Below are positions 42,178 through 53,605 of a stretch of DNA of 64,000 nt, one piece after another. Source of the stretch: Dryomyza anilis (Eukaryota > Arthropoda > Insecta > Diptera > Dryomyzidae). The notes under the pieces were generated by a model that saw only the letters and a program-made list of their open reading frames with translations, was not told the origin of the DNA and did no database searches. The stretch covers positions 41,964,744-42,028,743 of the forward strand of contig OX638132.1 in the NCBI GenBank assembly GCA_951804985.1, given 5' to 3'. Position 1 is the stretch's first letter. Each line of letters opens with the position of its first letter. A program made the translations under genes and the position numbers.

Positions 42178-43450
42178 CCGTTCAGAAGACCACGTCGTTA
42201 GACTAGATAAAACAGAAGATCTCAAAAACAGAGTTCGAATATATTGTGAAGGTAGGCATATGCAGACCTTCAAGCTCTCCTATAGCATCTGCCTTGCATT
42301 TAGTTCCCAAAAAGGAACCAAATGATTGGCGTCTATGTGACGATTATAGGATGCTTAACTGTATTACCATACCCGATCGTTACCCACTCACGCACATACA
42401 CGATTTAAGTATAGATCTGAAAAAAAGACCATATTTTTAATAAAAATGGATCTTGTTAGTGCGTACCACCAGATTCCAATGGCTGAAGAAGATGTACACA
42501 AAACTCCAATCACAACGCCTTTCGGTCTACGAAACAGTGCGCACACATTCCAATGATTCTTCAATGAAGTCTTTTTCGGATTAGAGTTTGTGTTTACATA
42601 CGTGGATGACATTTTAATTGCAAGTGATAATGAGAGTCAACATCTTGAAAATTTAAAAATTATTTTTACTCGACTCCAAGAGTACGGACTTAAAATCAAA
42701 CAAACTAAATGTTTATTTGGAATATCTTCACATGGTATACAACCCTCCAAAGAAAGAGTTGACTTAGTTATAAACTTTGAAAAACAAACTTCTATAAATA
42801 AACTTCAAAAATATCTTGCCATGATTAATTACTATCACCGTTATATTCCGATGTTAGCTGCAGAACTTAGTTCTCTCAACATGTTCAAATCTGCAAAAAA
42901 AAAAAAAACAATTAAATTGGACCAGTGAATCAACTTCTGCATTTAAAAAAGTTAGAACTCTCTTTTTCCAACAATACTCTACTCTCGCATTTCAATAAGA
43001 ATGCGAAAATCTCTCTTGCAGTCGATGCATCCAACGTTGCAGTTGGAGCTGTCTTGCAACAGTCAACCAATACTCATTGGGAACCTCTTGCGTATTTTTC
43101 ACGAAAACTTAATGTTGCGGAAAACTAAAATCTTCGACAGAGAAATTTTAGAAATATATCGCGCTGTCAAACATTTTAGACACTTTTTGGAAGGGAGACA
43201 TTTTACTATTTACACAGATCACAAACCTTTAACATTCGTTCTTAACTCAAAGACTGACAGATCTCCACAACAAACAAGATACAAGATACAAATACATCGC
43301 TCAATTTACAAGCGACATACAATACATTACTGGAAAGCAAATATAGTGGCAGACACTCCTTCACGTATTCCAGAAATTGACGCATTTTCCACACAAGACA
43401 TTAATTTCACAACACTATACACAAATAACAGAAATCTGACAAAGCACTGA
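42178..43450 (+). pseudogene. Pol fragment (RT and RNase H) of the CsRn1-type Gypsy element
   Basis: Resumes just after the hAT-like CCCTGG end with K-V-G-I-C-R-P-S-S-S-P and L-H-L-V-P-K-K, then D-Y-R-M-L-N, M-D-L-V-S-A-Y-H-Q-I-P, T-P-F-G-L and the catalytic Y-V-D-D-I-L, all reverse transcriptase motifs in order. RNase H follows: D-A-S-N-V-A-V-G-A-V-L-Q-Q and T-D-H-K-P-L. Integrase is absent. Breaks: TAA near 42438, TGA near 42555 (an Arg position), a shift in the A-run near 42897 and another near 43125. The R-P-S-S-S start is a feature of the CsRn1/Kabuki group. Sequence ends at a deletion joining LTR-like DNA at 43525. Confidence 0.8.
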
Positions 43451-43524
43451 AATCTATTATTGACTCTCCAAATTCTAAATACAATCTAAAAGAAATTTTG
43501 AGCCTCGTTTTAAATATTAAAATT

Positions 43525-44272
43525 CTGATTTTTTTAATTGTGGTTTTTTCGCATTAGTCTTAGAAATTATATACTGCACTATTAAATTATATATACTTTG
43601 TTACTATTTGTACTTTTTGTAACACAATTTGTATATTTATTACCGATACGAACACGTTTTCTCAACGAATAACAAAAGACACTTACGCAGAAAATGCCGG
43701 TCACCGAGTGTCAACATTGTACACAAAAAGAGTGCTGCAAGAATACCTTTATTTACATTTGAATTAATTTTGTTTGTTTTCAAACATCAGTATGTTTAAA
43801 ATGACGTAGGTAAAAAATTCTGCTCAACGAGTGCCAACTTCGTATACAAGAAGAATGTTGCAAGATTACATTTATTTAAATCCAATTTCTTTTTCGTTTG
43901 TTTTTAAACATCAATTTGTTCAAAAGATGGCGTAGGTAGAAAATGCTGCACAACGTGGCCAACTTCGTCTGTCGATAAATTAGCGAATGAAGATATGATT
44001 ATCATTTTCTATTTGTTTCGAAACATAGTTTTAACCAAGTAAACTGCCAAGAAATTGTTTATTCAAATGCAATTAAAATTTTAGGTTTGTATTGTAACAT
44101 ATTTATGGTAAATTTGACAGATTCTGCTGGACAATATAATAATGTTTACACGTACTAATATGTTAATACAATCTGAACAAAAATAAATTCAATTTCGATT
44201 ATAATTTAATTACACTTCATTCGTAATACATGTACAAATACATATTCAAACAAATCTTCTCTATCCGTGTAC
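43525..44272 (+). mobile_element. Diverged LTR-like copy 3 next to Gypsy pol
   Basis: Inverse match to the LTR at 1-500 ('acgttttctcaacgaa', 'aacaaaagacac', 'caacttcgtctgtcgataaa') and direct match to 55940-56760, continuing to CTATCCGTGTAC in both. The TG start of the LTR is missing. It follows the Gypsy RNase H in the same orientation, so it could be that element's own 3' LTR brought close by a deletion of integrase. Confidence 0.6.
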
Positions 44273-44984
44273 TAGTTATGTTCCAAAATCACTGAATACT
44301 TGCGAATATGTTTTCGTAAAAACGAATCGTTCATCAGGACTTCAACCACAATTTGAAGGATCTTTTAAGGTGATTTAAAAAACATCTCATTTTGAGATTC
44401 ACCCCAATTATTGGGAGGTTTTTGAAGTAAAATTATGTTGTGAGAATTTGTGATGCTCGTCAGAATAGGGCTATTAGACTTAAAACGTTTATCTTTTGTC
44501 ATTGCAAACTAAGTGAGACAACTTTGTGTGTTCACAAAACTATTTTTTGTTTCACATAGCTCGAATTTGATTTGCGCAATTTAAATATACATCGAAAGGT
44601 ATAAATTTCCACTTGTGCTGTTAAACGAAATTTTTGTCAACGTATTCAAACTTAAAAATACATAACTTTTTTAGTTCTAATATATTTTAATTTTTTTTAA
44701 ATACATTTGTATTCATTTGACTAAATTAAATTTATAACACCATATATTAGAAAAGGGTTTTTTAAATATTGCAGAAAATGTATTGTGTTTTTATTTTTTG
44801 CTTTTATTTTAATTATTATGATTTTACACATTTTAGATTTGTAGTTTTATTACCCCTAGAATAGTTTATTAGGTTCAAAAAATAGGCTATGAATATTTTT
44901 TAGAATTTGAATAACGGGAACACGTGCCTTAATGACACTTGTGTGAAGTTAGCCGACGGCGAAATCATAGACTTAATGGGGTTA

Positions 44985-45300
44985 ATATAATTAATAATAG
45001 ATGTCCTTCCAAATAATTTAAGGTATATATGTTGACTGATCGTTCAGAGAGACGCAAATTGACAGCATGCTGCACAACAATTTTAAGACTTAAAGTGTCC
45101 AAATGAAAATCAAATATCTTATACAATAACCAAAAAGAATTAATTGGGCTAATACAAATATTAATAGATGTCCTTCCAAATAATTTAAGATATATATCTT
45201 GAAAATCTGATCGTTCAGAGAGGCGAAAATTGCATGCTGAACAACAATTTTAATAATCAACGTTTTTACAGTGTCCAAATGAAAATCTAATATCTTGCAT
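44985..45300 (+). repeat. Two-copy tandem repeat, unit ~170 bp
   Basis: 'aatagatgtccttccaaata', 'gatcgttcagaga' and 'gtgtccaaatgaaaatc' occur in the same order at 44993 and 45162 onward. The complement of the outer parts is present at 45690-45740 and 46193-46235, interrupted by a MITE. Confidence 0.65.
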
Positions 45301-45744
45301 GTCGAGCAAGCATTATGTAAGAAATAACATACACGAACTACTGGAGAACCGAGAAATATGCCAAAAAATGAATGAAAATTAAATATTTTAATTGAAATTT
45401 GGTTTTATGAACAGCATTCTTCAATATGATGTACATATATGGTGTATTTTATGTATTTGTTATTTAATATGATATGATTCTTCACATAAAGCTCATCATA
45501 TTGAAGAAAACTTTTTCGACAGTTCATTGTATTTATGATCGCAATCATAACATAAGTATTAATATTATGAATGGTTCTTTAATACAATGACTCATGGTTT
45601 GTAGAACGGAATTCTTCATTCTGATGTACATTTTTTTTCTGTGTAATTTAAGAAGAGATCCGCATCCGCATAACTGACATCCGTTAAATCCCTAATAAAT
45701 ATCTTAAATTATTTGGAAGACATCTATTATTAGCCCCATTAATG

Positions 45745-46190
45745 GCCGGTTTTACTGTGCTAGTTGAAACCTAGTTTAACCTTTGTTTAATTAAATGTCT
45801 CATAAATTTAAACGACGTTTAATTTTAATAGCTTTTTTACAGTGAAAGTTTAAAATGAACTGAGTCAAGTCGAATAAATATGGCATCACTGGCAAATGTC
45901 AACAAATTATCGATTATATCTCTCGTTTGGATAATTTTATGCAAACATTTTGTAAATTAAGACTTTGAAAATAGATATTAGATTAATAAAACAGTTGAAA
46001 AAGAGTGCAACTCTCATTCTTGGGGATAGTATTTGCCAAAAACATTAAGATTTTATACGTAAATTAAACGGCCAACGTAAGACGTATAAATTGGTTTTAA
46101 ACGACGATTTAAAGTCACTGTAAAACTGAATTCTGAGATTAAACTACGTTTAATCTACAAATCTAGTTAAACTACCACTGTAAAACCGGC
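45745..46190. mobile_element. MITE, 446 bp, TIR GCCGGTTTTAC, nested in another repeat
   Basis: The left end GCCGGTTTTACTGTGCTAGT is mirrored by CTACCACTGTAAAACCGGC at the right. Subterminal GTTTAA/TTAAAC words are frequent. The flanks continue the repeat of 44985-45300 in inverse orientation on both sides, so the insertion site can be read from the uninterrupted paralogue. Noncoding. Confidence 0.75.
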
Positions 46191-46199
46191 TGATTTTCG

Positions 46200-46915
46200 T
46201 AGAAGATATTAGATTTTCATTTGGACACTGTTAAAACATTCGTCCGAAAGAAAGTTTGACATAAATATGTACATAATATTAAAAAAAATATATTATTTAT
46301 ATCTTTAGTGCTTAAAAGATTGGGAATTCCAAATGAATGTAATCACTTTTGTAAAAAGGAATGGGAATTTAAACATTGAATTCCCATTCAGAATGCCTTC
46401 ATAATGAATGCATTCAACAAAGAATGCATTAATTTCGGTCTGAATATTTATTTGGCAAAAGCTATTCAAAAAACAGTGAATGCATTCATTTTTTTCGCAT
46501 TCTTTTGTTTTTATTTAATTTGTCTGAAAAATAATGGTTACAATATTAAAAACGTTAAGTCTTAAGTCACTTTCTGGCATTTTTGTTGTTATTGACATTT
46601 TTAAAGCAAATATATGTATCATTGTTTTTGGAAAAATATGAGAGTATATTTTATAAAAATCCGAGTTTACACACATATGTGAACAATTGCAATGAATTGG
46701 ACTATTTAGTGGCAAACATTTTCGGTCATAATGGAGTCGTGGTACTGGCATCGCGTAGTTGTCAGGGGGCAGACATATGGCGTATTTTGCGAAACTCAAA
46801 TTTGGTATTTTGAAGCAGCGCTTCGTAAACATCGTTGAGTTGCGCATTTTTGTTTAGTAGCGAAATAGTAAAAAGAAAGTTTTTAACAATAAATGTATAA
46901 AGTAACATTTTGTTT
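46200..46915. other. AT-rich stretch without recognised genes
   Basis: Words such as GAATGCATTCA repeat between 46330 and 46490. The 110-codon minus frame at 46515-46847 has no recognisable features or splice context. Confidence 0.4.
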
Positions 46916-46924
46916 TCATCACTT

Positions 46925-47690
46925 CAAGTTCCAATGACGCACTTGGGTGATTCTCTAATCCCAATGGAAGAGATTCCACCAATAAAAGTTCCAATGACGC
47001 ACTTGGGTGATTCTTTAATCCTAATGGAAGAGATTCATTCAATAAAAGTACCAATGACGCACTTGGGTGATTCTCTAATCCCAATTGAAGAGATTCCTCC
47101 AATTAAAGTTCCAATGACGCACTTGAGTGATTCTCTAATCCCAGTGGAAGAGATTTATCCAATAAAAGTTCCAATGACGCACTTAGGTGATTCTATGTAC
47201 CAATGGAAGAGATTCCACCAAAAAAAAAAGTTCCAATGACGCACTTGGGTGATTCTATAATCATTATGGAAGAGATTCCACCAATAAAAGTTCCAATGAC
47301 GCACTTGGGTGATTCTCTAATCCTAATTTAAGAGATTTCACAAATAAAAGTTCCAATGATGCACTTGGGTGATTCTATAATAATAATGGAAGAGATTCAT
47401 CCAATAAAAGTTCCAATGACGCACTTGGGTGATACTCTAATCCTAATGGAAGAGATTCATCCAATTGAAGTTCCAATGACGCACTTGGGTGATTCTCTAA
47501 TCCTAATGGAAGAGATTCATCCAATAAAAGTTCCAATGACGCACTTGGGTGATTCTCTAATCCCAATGGAAGAGATTCATCCAATTAAAGTTCCAATTCT
47601 GATTCTAAGTACGAATGGAAGAGATTCCACCAAAAAAAGTTCCAATGACGCACTTATGTGATTCTATGTACCAATGGAAGAGATTCAATC
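46925..47690 (+). repeat. 60-bp minisatellite, ~13 units
   Basis: Unit close to GTTCCAATGACGCACTTGGG followed by TGATTCTCTAATCCCAATGG and AAGAGATTCATCCAATAAAA. Units start near 46927, 46988, 47048, 47108, 47168, 47230, 47289, 47349, 47409, 47469, 47529, 47589 (partial) and 47637. The unit is exactly 20 codons, so frames on both strands stay open (V-P-M-T-H-L-G-D-S-L repeats on plus). Length changes near 47215 and 47330 break the plus frame. I see no start, signal peptide or flanking exon, so I treat it as DNA repeat. Related to 29495-29742. Confidence 0.85.
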
Positions 47691-47899
47691 GTCTGCTAAA
47701 TAGTAGAAATCAATTGGCTTCGAAACATAAAAACTGTATTCTGCAAATAACAGCTGCTTTACAGATCAATTTTAGTTCAATTTGCCGAATGCGGACTCGT
47801 CGTCCGCTAACTTCACACCGGTCCGCAATGACCTCGAATATTCAGTATTAGTACAGTATTAGACAATTTTGACTATTTAAAAATACAAATTTTAACTAA

Positions 47900-48380
47900 G
47901 CAGCACTATATAAACCTTAATCAATTTCCTTTAATTTGGTATAGAACATGTACCATTATTTTGAATTTATATATAAAAAAAAAATAATCCTTAGATATAT
48001 GGGCATTTCCTAGGCTTCTGGATGGGACATTCTTACTCTTCAATTTTGAATTAGTAGTATTTAAATATATTCAGTATTGTAAACATTTTAACTAAAAGGG
48101 ATGTTTCAATAAGACTTGCTTGCTTGGCTTTGGCAGATGAATAGAACTACGTGCATTCATATGGTGCTAGACTAAATGAAAAGCGTTCAAAGCTTTGAAG
48201 TCGGAAAAATATAAAAAAAATATATTAGAAAAGCTTTAAGTAGTCCGCTTAAGCAGTTCTGTATAAAGCTTAATCAATTTCCATTAATTTGGCATAGAAC
48301 AAGTTGTACTATTATTATAAATAAACCTTAGATATATGGTCCTTTCCTGGGGTTTCGGACGTGACATTCGTATGCTTAAA
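47900..48380 (+). repeat. Two diverged direct copies of a ~150-bp segment
   Basis: 'ataaaccttaatcaatttcc' with 'ggtatagaacatgtaccatt' and 'tttcctaggcttctggatgg' (47908-48030) recur as 'ataaagcttaatcaatttcc', 'ggcatagaacaagttgtact' and 'tttcctggggtttcggacgt' (48255-48365). Confidence 0.6.
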
Positions 48381-48384
48381 ACTT

Positions 48385-49070
48385 TAATATCTTGAAGGAA
48401 AATTAATCAAATGACTTATTTTTTTGAGCATGAAGTATATAAATAGGACTAAACATCTGCAATAAATTAGAGAATTCTATACAGCAGATCAAAATATATA
48501 AATTTAATAGTGATCGTTCATGATGATTCATATGGATATTCCAAAAATTTATGCTTACATTTTTTAAAATTATTTTAAAAAATAGAGAAAATCATTCTTC
48601 ATTCTTTATTCCTAAAATTTATAGTTTTTTTCATAATAAATCTCAAAAAAGTTCCGGACGGGACAAAAAGTTCCGTATAGAAATATCCCTACGTGTTTTT
48701 TTTTCCTAAAAATACTTTTTGCGTACAATATATTTTTCGAATTATCTAAGAACATAGCTGAGACAATTTACTTTATTTTTGTATATGTGCACTTTGTTCC
48801 TAAAGTTTACAGTTATTTCGCAAAACGTAGTCAAACAAACCAGACGTATTTGTCTAAGGAAGAAAAGTTTTTGTTTATAAACCAATACGATATTTTGTTT
48901 ATAAAGCCAAAATCGATATAAATCTGTAGTTTGTCGTGCACTTGTCTTGTGAGATCCGCCGTAAATAAAATTGTCGCGGACATCATACCACATTTACGCG
49001 CAAAAACTTTTTATTTTACAATTAAATTATAATAAAAATATATTATTTTATTGGAAAATTAAAATAGAGA
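48385..49070. other. AT-rich stretch without recognised genes
   Basis: A GTTCCGGACGGGACAAAAAG bit at 48650 echoes the GGACGTGACATTC end of the preceding duplication. No coding evidence for the minus frame at 48742. Confidence 0.4.
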
Positions 49071-49074
49071 CAGA

Positions 49075-50036
49075 AAAATTGCAGCAAGTTACTCCGAAAA
49101 CCAACTGCGCCAGCTGATCGTGTCACACTCTGCACATATTATTAGTGCTGTCAAACTGTCAGACAGTTGAATGAAAAGTCGGTAAGGAAGTAACCATTAA
49201 TAAAGCGTTCACACGTAACACCAAACCAATATCTAAAATGAATGAATCAGAGAAAAATATACTATATGAAAATATTAATAAACTAGAAATATTATGCGAA
49301 AGCCTACAAAAACAAATTGAATATTTAACAATAGAAAATTCTGAACTAAAAACATAGTTGTATCTAAACCAGAAAATATTGAAATATCTAAACCTGAAAT
49401 TAATCATTACAGCATGAACAGAATGGATCACGAGTGAGAATCGTAGAACAAAAAATGTAAGGCATGCTCGTCTCCTGAACTAGCTGGTTAATCTGATAAA
49501 AATATAGAAAAGAAAAATGAAAATAAAGAGAACAAGAATTTTGGTAGAACACGGCTCCCACCACCCATTGTGGTAAATGGAGTACAAAATTACAACAAAG
49601 CTACTAGGCAATAACATAATAAAAATAAACATATCTGATTGTGGCGATTACAAAAATGTCACAAAAAAACTCTATCAGAAAATAAAATAGATTGGTATTC
49701 CTATGAAAATAAGCAGGTTAGGCATATAAAAGTCATGATAAAAAATCTCACCATTCCTGCGAACCAGTAGAAATTCTTGCTGGATTCAATGTTTTATCCG
49801 TTGCTAATAAATTAAAATCCTTTGACTCACGAGAAAACGTAAATAATATTTATGCACTTAAAAAAAATCTAAATAGCTTTATAAATATTGATCCTTTAAA
49901 ACAGTCAAAATTAATACCGCAGTGCCAAAGATGCCAAGCCTTTGTTCACACAAAAAAACTTTTGTTCGCGTCACCCAAGATGCGTGAAATGCGCCTATGA
50001 CCACACAATATTGGAGTGTAAGAAAGCACCTGGGGT
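49075..50036 (+). pseudogene. Jockey-clade LINE ORF1 (gag-like), decayed
   Basis: ATG at 49238 (MNESEKNILYE) opens a Lys/Glu-rich, probably coiled-coil start that stops at TAG about 49356. Scattered frames then give P-P-P-I-V-V-N-G-V-x-N-Y, the hallmark of jockey ORF1 proteins, I-K-V-M-I-K-N-L, and near the end I-P-Q-C-Q-R-C-Q-A-F followed by the remains of a CCHC knuckle series (C-V-K-C-A-Y-D-H, then L-E-C-K). ORF1 binds element RNA. At least three frame changes and stops occur. The ORF2 of this element is absent, because an unrelated LINE C-terminus starts at about 50037. The 160 bases before the ATG are probable 5' UTR. Confidence 0.75.
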
Positions 50037-50883
50037 AGTTAAATCTATCATCCTCTATGGAACACCGATATGGGCACATGCCTCGAAATAAAAACTTATG
50101 CGCGTGGAGTGAGGACAGTGTACCGTCTATGCGCACTTAGAGTGTGTATCTCCTTTCGTACGGTCTCAGAAGACGCATCTCTGGTCGTTGATGGTATGTG
50201 CCCCATGGACCTTCTAGCGAAGGAAACATGCCACATCCGGACGGAGGTGACTAGTGGCATACGGAACGAAAGCCGTGCAACGCAACGAAGTATGCAGGAA
50301 TCGCAAAACCGCTGAGTTTGCTCAGAGAGCGGACGGTGGACCCACCGGTTGATCCCCAATATCGCAGAATAGTTAGGAAGAAAACACAGAGAAATTGACT
50401 TCTACTTAACGCAACTTCTCACTGGGCACGGTTGTTTCAAGGCATACTTACACAGATTCCATCACGAAGATGATGCACTTTGCGATTTCTGTAGTGAAGA
50501 TGCTATTGAAGATGCGGAACACGTCTTCTTTCATTGTACGCGGTTCCTTATGGAAGGATAGATATGGTGCATGACCCTGGTGGAAATCGCGACACCTAGC
50601 AATATAGTGCCGAATATGACCTCGTCAACAGAGAAGTGGACCGCTACATGTAACATGGAGGCAATAGTCATGATCGAGCTACGACGGCTTGAGCAGCAGC
50701 GGCGGATGCTTACAAGAAGGGGCCAGTAGGGCGTCCCCCGTGAAGTAATACTTAACTATAGTTCCGCGGGAAGTAGGGATGGGAGAATAGGTGGTTTTTG
50801 GTGGGTTAAAGTCCCACGCTACTGCAGCAGTAGCTACGTGTCTTTCGATGATTTTCCATCTATACAGCAAAAAAAAAAAAAAA
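50037..50883 (+). pseudogene. R1-like LINE C-terminus with poly(A) tail
   Basis: Plus-strand frames read I-I-L-Y-G-T-P-I-W-A-H-A, then L-R-V-C-I-S-F-R-T-V-S-E-D-A, and later L-T-G-H-G-C-F-K-A-Y-L-H-R-F with a C-x2-C...H-x4-C zinc-finger-like motif (C-D-F-C ... H-V-F-F-H-C). This order is typical of R1-clade reverse transcriptase C-termini. A TAA at about 50089 and TGA at about 50313 break it. An A-tract at 50869-50882 marks the 3' end. It directly abuts jockey ORF1 in the same orientation, by insertion or recombination. Confidence 0.7.
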
Positions 50884-51505
50884 TTACGAAAAGAAAAGTG
50901 ATATACGATTCGAATTTCCCGATTTTTAACTTTTTTAATTTGTTTACTATTTTTGAGAAATAAAAGTACTCACTCAAAGTTTCGGACGTAGCAGATTTCT
51001 ATTAGCTGTCAATATTTTTCTAGAATTACTACATCGAGAAAAAAGTGCAGTTTAAATTTAAGAGTTCAGGCTATCAAGATTTGACGAATTGAACACTATA
51101 ATTTAAAATTTATCACATTCAAATTCAATGCATATCATTTAACACAATTTATCTTCATTTATCAATTTATTTGATGAACTGTATGAATATTAGGGATGTC
51201 GGAATGGTTAAGAATTACAACAAAGATATCTAAAATTAAAAATATCTTAAAATTATCAAGAGGTCGTAAAACAAAAACTATTAATTGTTAACGCAGTGCA
51301 CGACGTTTAAAATCTAAAGGTATTTTTATATTTTAAAAATAATTTTTTATACAAAGTGCAGCCTACGTATTTGATTCTCTGGAAACTCTGCAGCCAAAAC
51401 GTAGAAAATTGATGCACGCAACAACAACTTTGACAAAATCTTGAGTTGATGAATTTTTGCTTTTTGCATTTTGCACATAATTCTTATTGTGCTCATTGGA
51501 GACGG
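50884..51505. other. AT-rich stretch without recognised genes
   Basis: No repeat or coding motif recognised. Confidence 0.4.
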
Positions 51506-51509
51506 AAAA

Positions 51510-51630
51510 CATAAGCGACTTGAAATGTAGAATCTGCAGAGAAAGATCGAAGTGACTGGCACGACTTCATCTCAGCGGTTAAGACCGACCCTCGATTGTA
51601 AGGGCCATTTAAGTAAGTATGATAAAATTA
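51510..51630 (+). mobile_element. 3' end of an RTE LINE
   Basis: 'gaaagatcgaagtgactggc', 'gacttcatctcagcggttaa' and 'gaccgaccctcgattgtaag' followed by 'ggccatttaagtaagta' match the last codons, stop and tetranucleotide tail of the 18.4-kb RTE element in opposite orientation. Encodes D-F-I-S-A-V-K-T-D-P-R-L and stop. Confidence 0.75.
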
Positions 51631-51944
51631 GCGGTTATTAAAAAAACTCAGATGCGTCTGCAGGTCCATATCCTTAATGTTGATATTGGTTGTGAAAATA
51701 CCTTATAAACGAACCAAACTATGTGCTTTGTCGCCCAATGTTGAAGAATTTTTTCTTAGCAAGTTATTTAATTCTTCGTCGGTTAAATTATTGAGTGTAT
51801 TGACCATTAGAAACGAAACCAGTTTTAGCGTTTCGCAAAACATATTAAATTCAATGAAAAAAAGAACGATTTTAACAAATTCAAATAATTTTATTGAACA
51901 TGATCATCAATAAGTTTTACAATACATATTAAATAAGTAGATGG

Positions 51945-52150
51945 GAACATACTCATCATACTAGGAGATTTTAATGCCAACGTGGGAAACAACAACATCG
52001 ACTTTCAAACAACAATGGGATGTCATCGTCTGTTAACAATTAAACAATAATTGGGGAAGACTAGTTGAAATATCGGTGCCATCATATTTCCGAACCGGGA
52101 TATACACAAGATCATATGCTTATCAGATATATAAGGGGCATTCCATGTCA
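51945..52150 (+). pseudogene. RTE-type endonuclease fragment
   Basis: Reads I-L-I-I-L-G-D-F-N-A-N-V-G-N, the L-G-D-F-N-A-x-V-G motif of APE-type endonucleases, then T-M-G-C-H and, after shifts, I-F-P-N-R-D-I-H-K. It is of the same lineage type as the 11.3-kb fragment. Stops throughout. Confidence 0.65.
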
Positions 52151-52259
52151 GAACGGCCAACTAAACTTTAAATGTTGTGGATTTGGTTTAAACCTAGTTG
52201 TGACTAGTACCAATGCGTCTTATAATACGTGCAAAACATTAGATCAAATATGAGGCATT

Positions 52260-53605
52260 CTTTTTCAAATCGAATGGATTTCGTCAAAAATATACAGTTG
52301 CACTTTGGATTTGCTTCAATTTTTTTATGATTATTGAAAATATGCCAACCTATATTTTTTTTTACTTTTTGTCAATGGGTTTAAAAATACAGGGTGTTTA
52401 AAAAATTAAAATATGACGCATAGACCTTTTTTAAAAATTATATAACTTTGTATCTGTGTCGTATAGCGTCAAGTTTGGTCTCATTTTGGAGAATATAGAA
52501 TTTTCCTTATTTCCTTTTACAAATTTAATATATTTTTCATTAGCATGTAACTATTATAAGCAATTAAAATGTTTAAGGACATTTACATTTTACAATGAGA
52601 GGTATTTTTAATTTTTTTTTAAGTTAATAGTAATGGTATTCATCTAAGGTTGCAAATGTGCCGTATACCACGTATCTGCATAAATATACAGCCCCATATC
52701 GACGCCCCTTACGAAAACTATTATATTAAAATTGTCTTACGAAAAAAAGTATATATCACTTTTAAACGAATACGATTTCATTTTTACTTAAATAACGAAT
52801 ATTATAATGTTCTCAAAAGTTCACAGAAAATTAGTACAACAAACAGTTTTCTGTGGAAAATTATTATATTTCAAATTTTTAAACGAAAATTTATTGAAAA
52901 AGATTGTGAAACTGTTCAGCCTAAGTTCTTCAGAACTGTATCGCTAAAATAGTATTATTGTAATTATTATTAGGACCGTAGGACATGTCCATTTTTAGGA
53001 TTTTCGAGTTCATTTGTTATTGCCTCCTAAGAAATCTAGACTGTTACAGAAAATTTAGGTTTAATTTGAGGACTGATATAAGTTTCCAATGGTCTGTGGT
53101 CTTTATAAAACGATGTCATATATTTATTAAATGCTGTAATATGTACAGGTTTTATATGAAGGCCCCAATCATAAATGCATTATTCATGTTCAACAAAAGA
53201 TTCCAATCTTCTTCGCAAAATTTGAATCATTTTTATATTCGTAGATACACGGATATACATATGCATATTCTCAGAAATATCAAAAACAGAATAGAGTTCC
53301 TGGCAAAACCATAAAACGTATATCAAAAACAATAAAATATTTTTATTCTGAACCTCAAAAAATAACGTATTTATTAAAACTAAAATTGTAGATAAATTTA
53401 TATTGTTTGAATATTTTCGGCGTTTTTTTGTTGTTCAATATTTAAAACTTTTGGCACTTATCAATTGGTTGCTTTATATACACAGTATACATTCAAAATT
53501 TTAAAAATGTTCCATCATATTACAACCTCATAAAAATATGAACATACACAAAATGCAAACTTATACGTTAAATTCTGTATAAAGAACATTCTTTTGTTGA
53601 GTGGT
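52260..53605. other. AT-rich stretch, two ~100-codon open frames of doubtful meaning
   Basis: Frames at 52650-52952 and 52985-53314 are open on plus but are Phe/Ile/Lys/Asn-rich as expected by chance in AT-rich DNA. They show no motif, and no similarity was recognised. The segment starts with a short ACAGGGTGTTTAAAAA motif (52389) that often marks dispersed elements. Confidence 0.35.

Noticed and set aside
46854..47661. Several ~70-110-codon frames on both strands reading V-P-M-T-H-L-G-D type repeats
   Set aside because: The 60-base minisatellite unit is divisible by three. There is no start context, splice signal or non-repeat coding flank.
46925..47690. Regularly spaced repeats considered as a CRISPR array
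   Set aside because: Units are contiguous 60-bp repeats without unique spacers, in a eukaryotic context.
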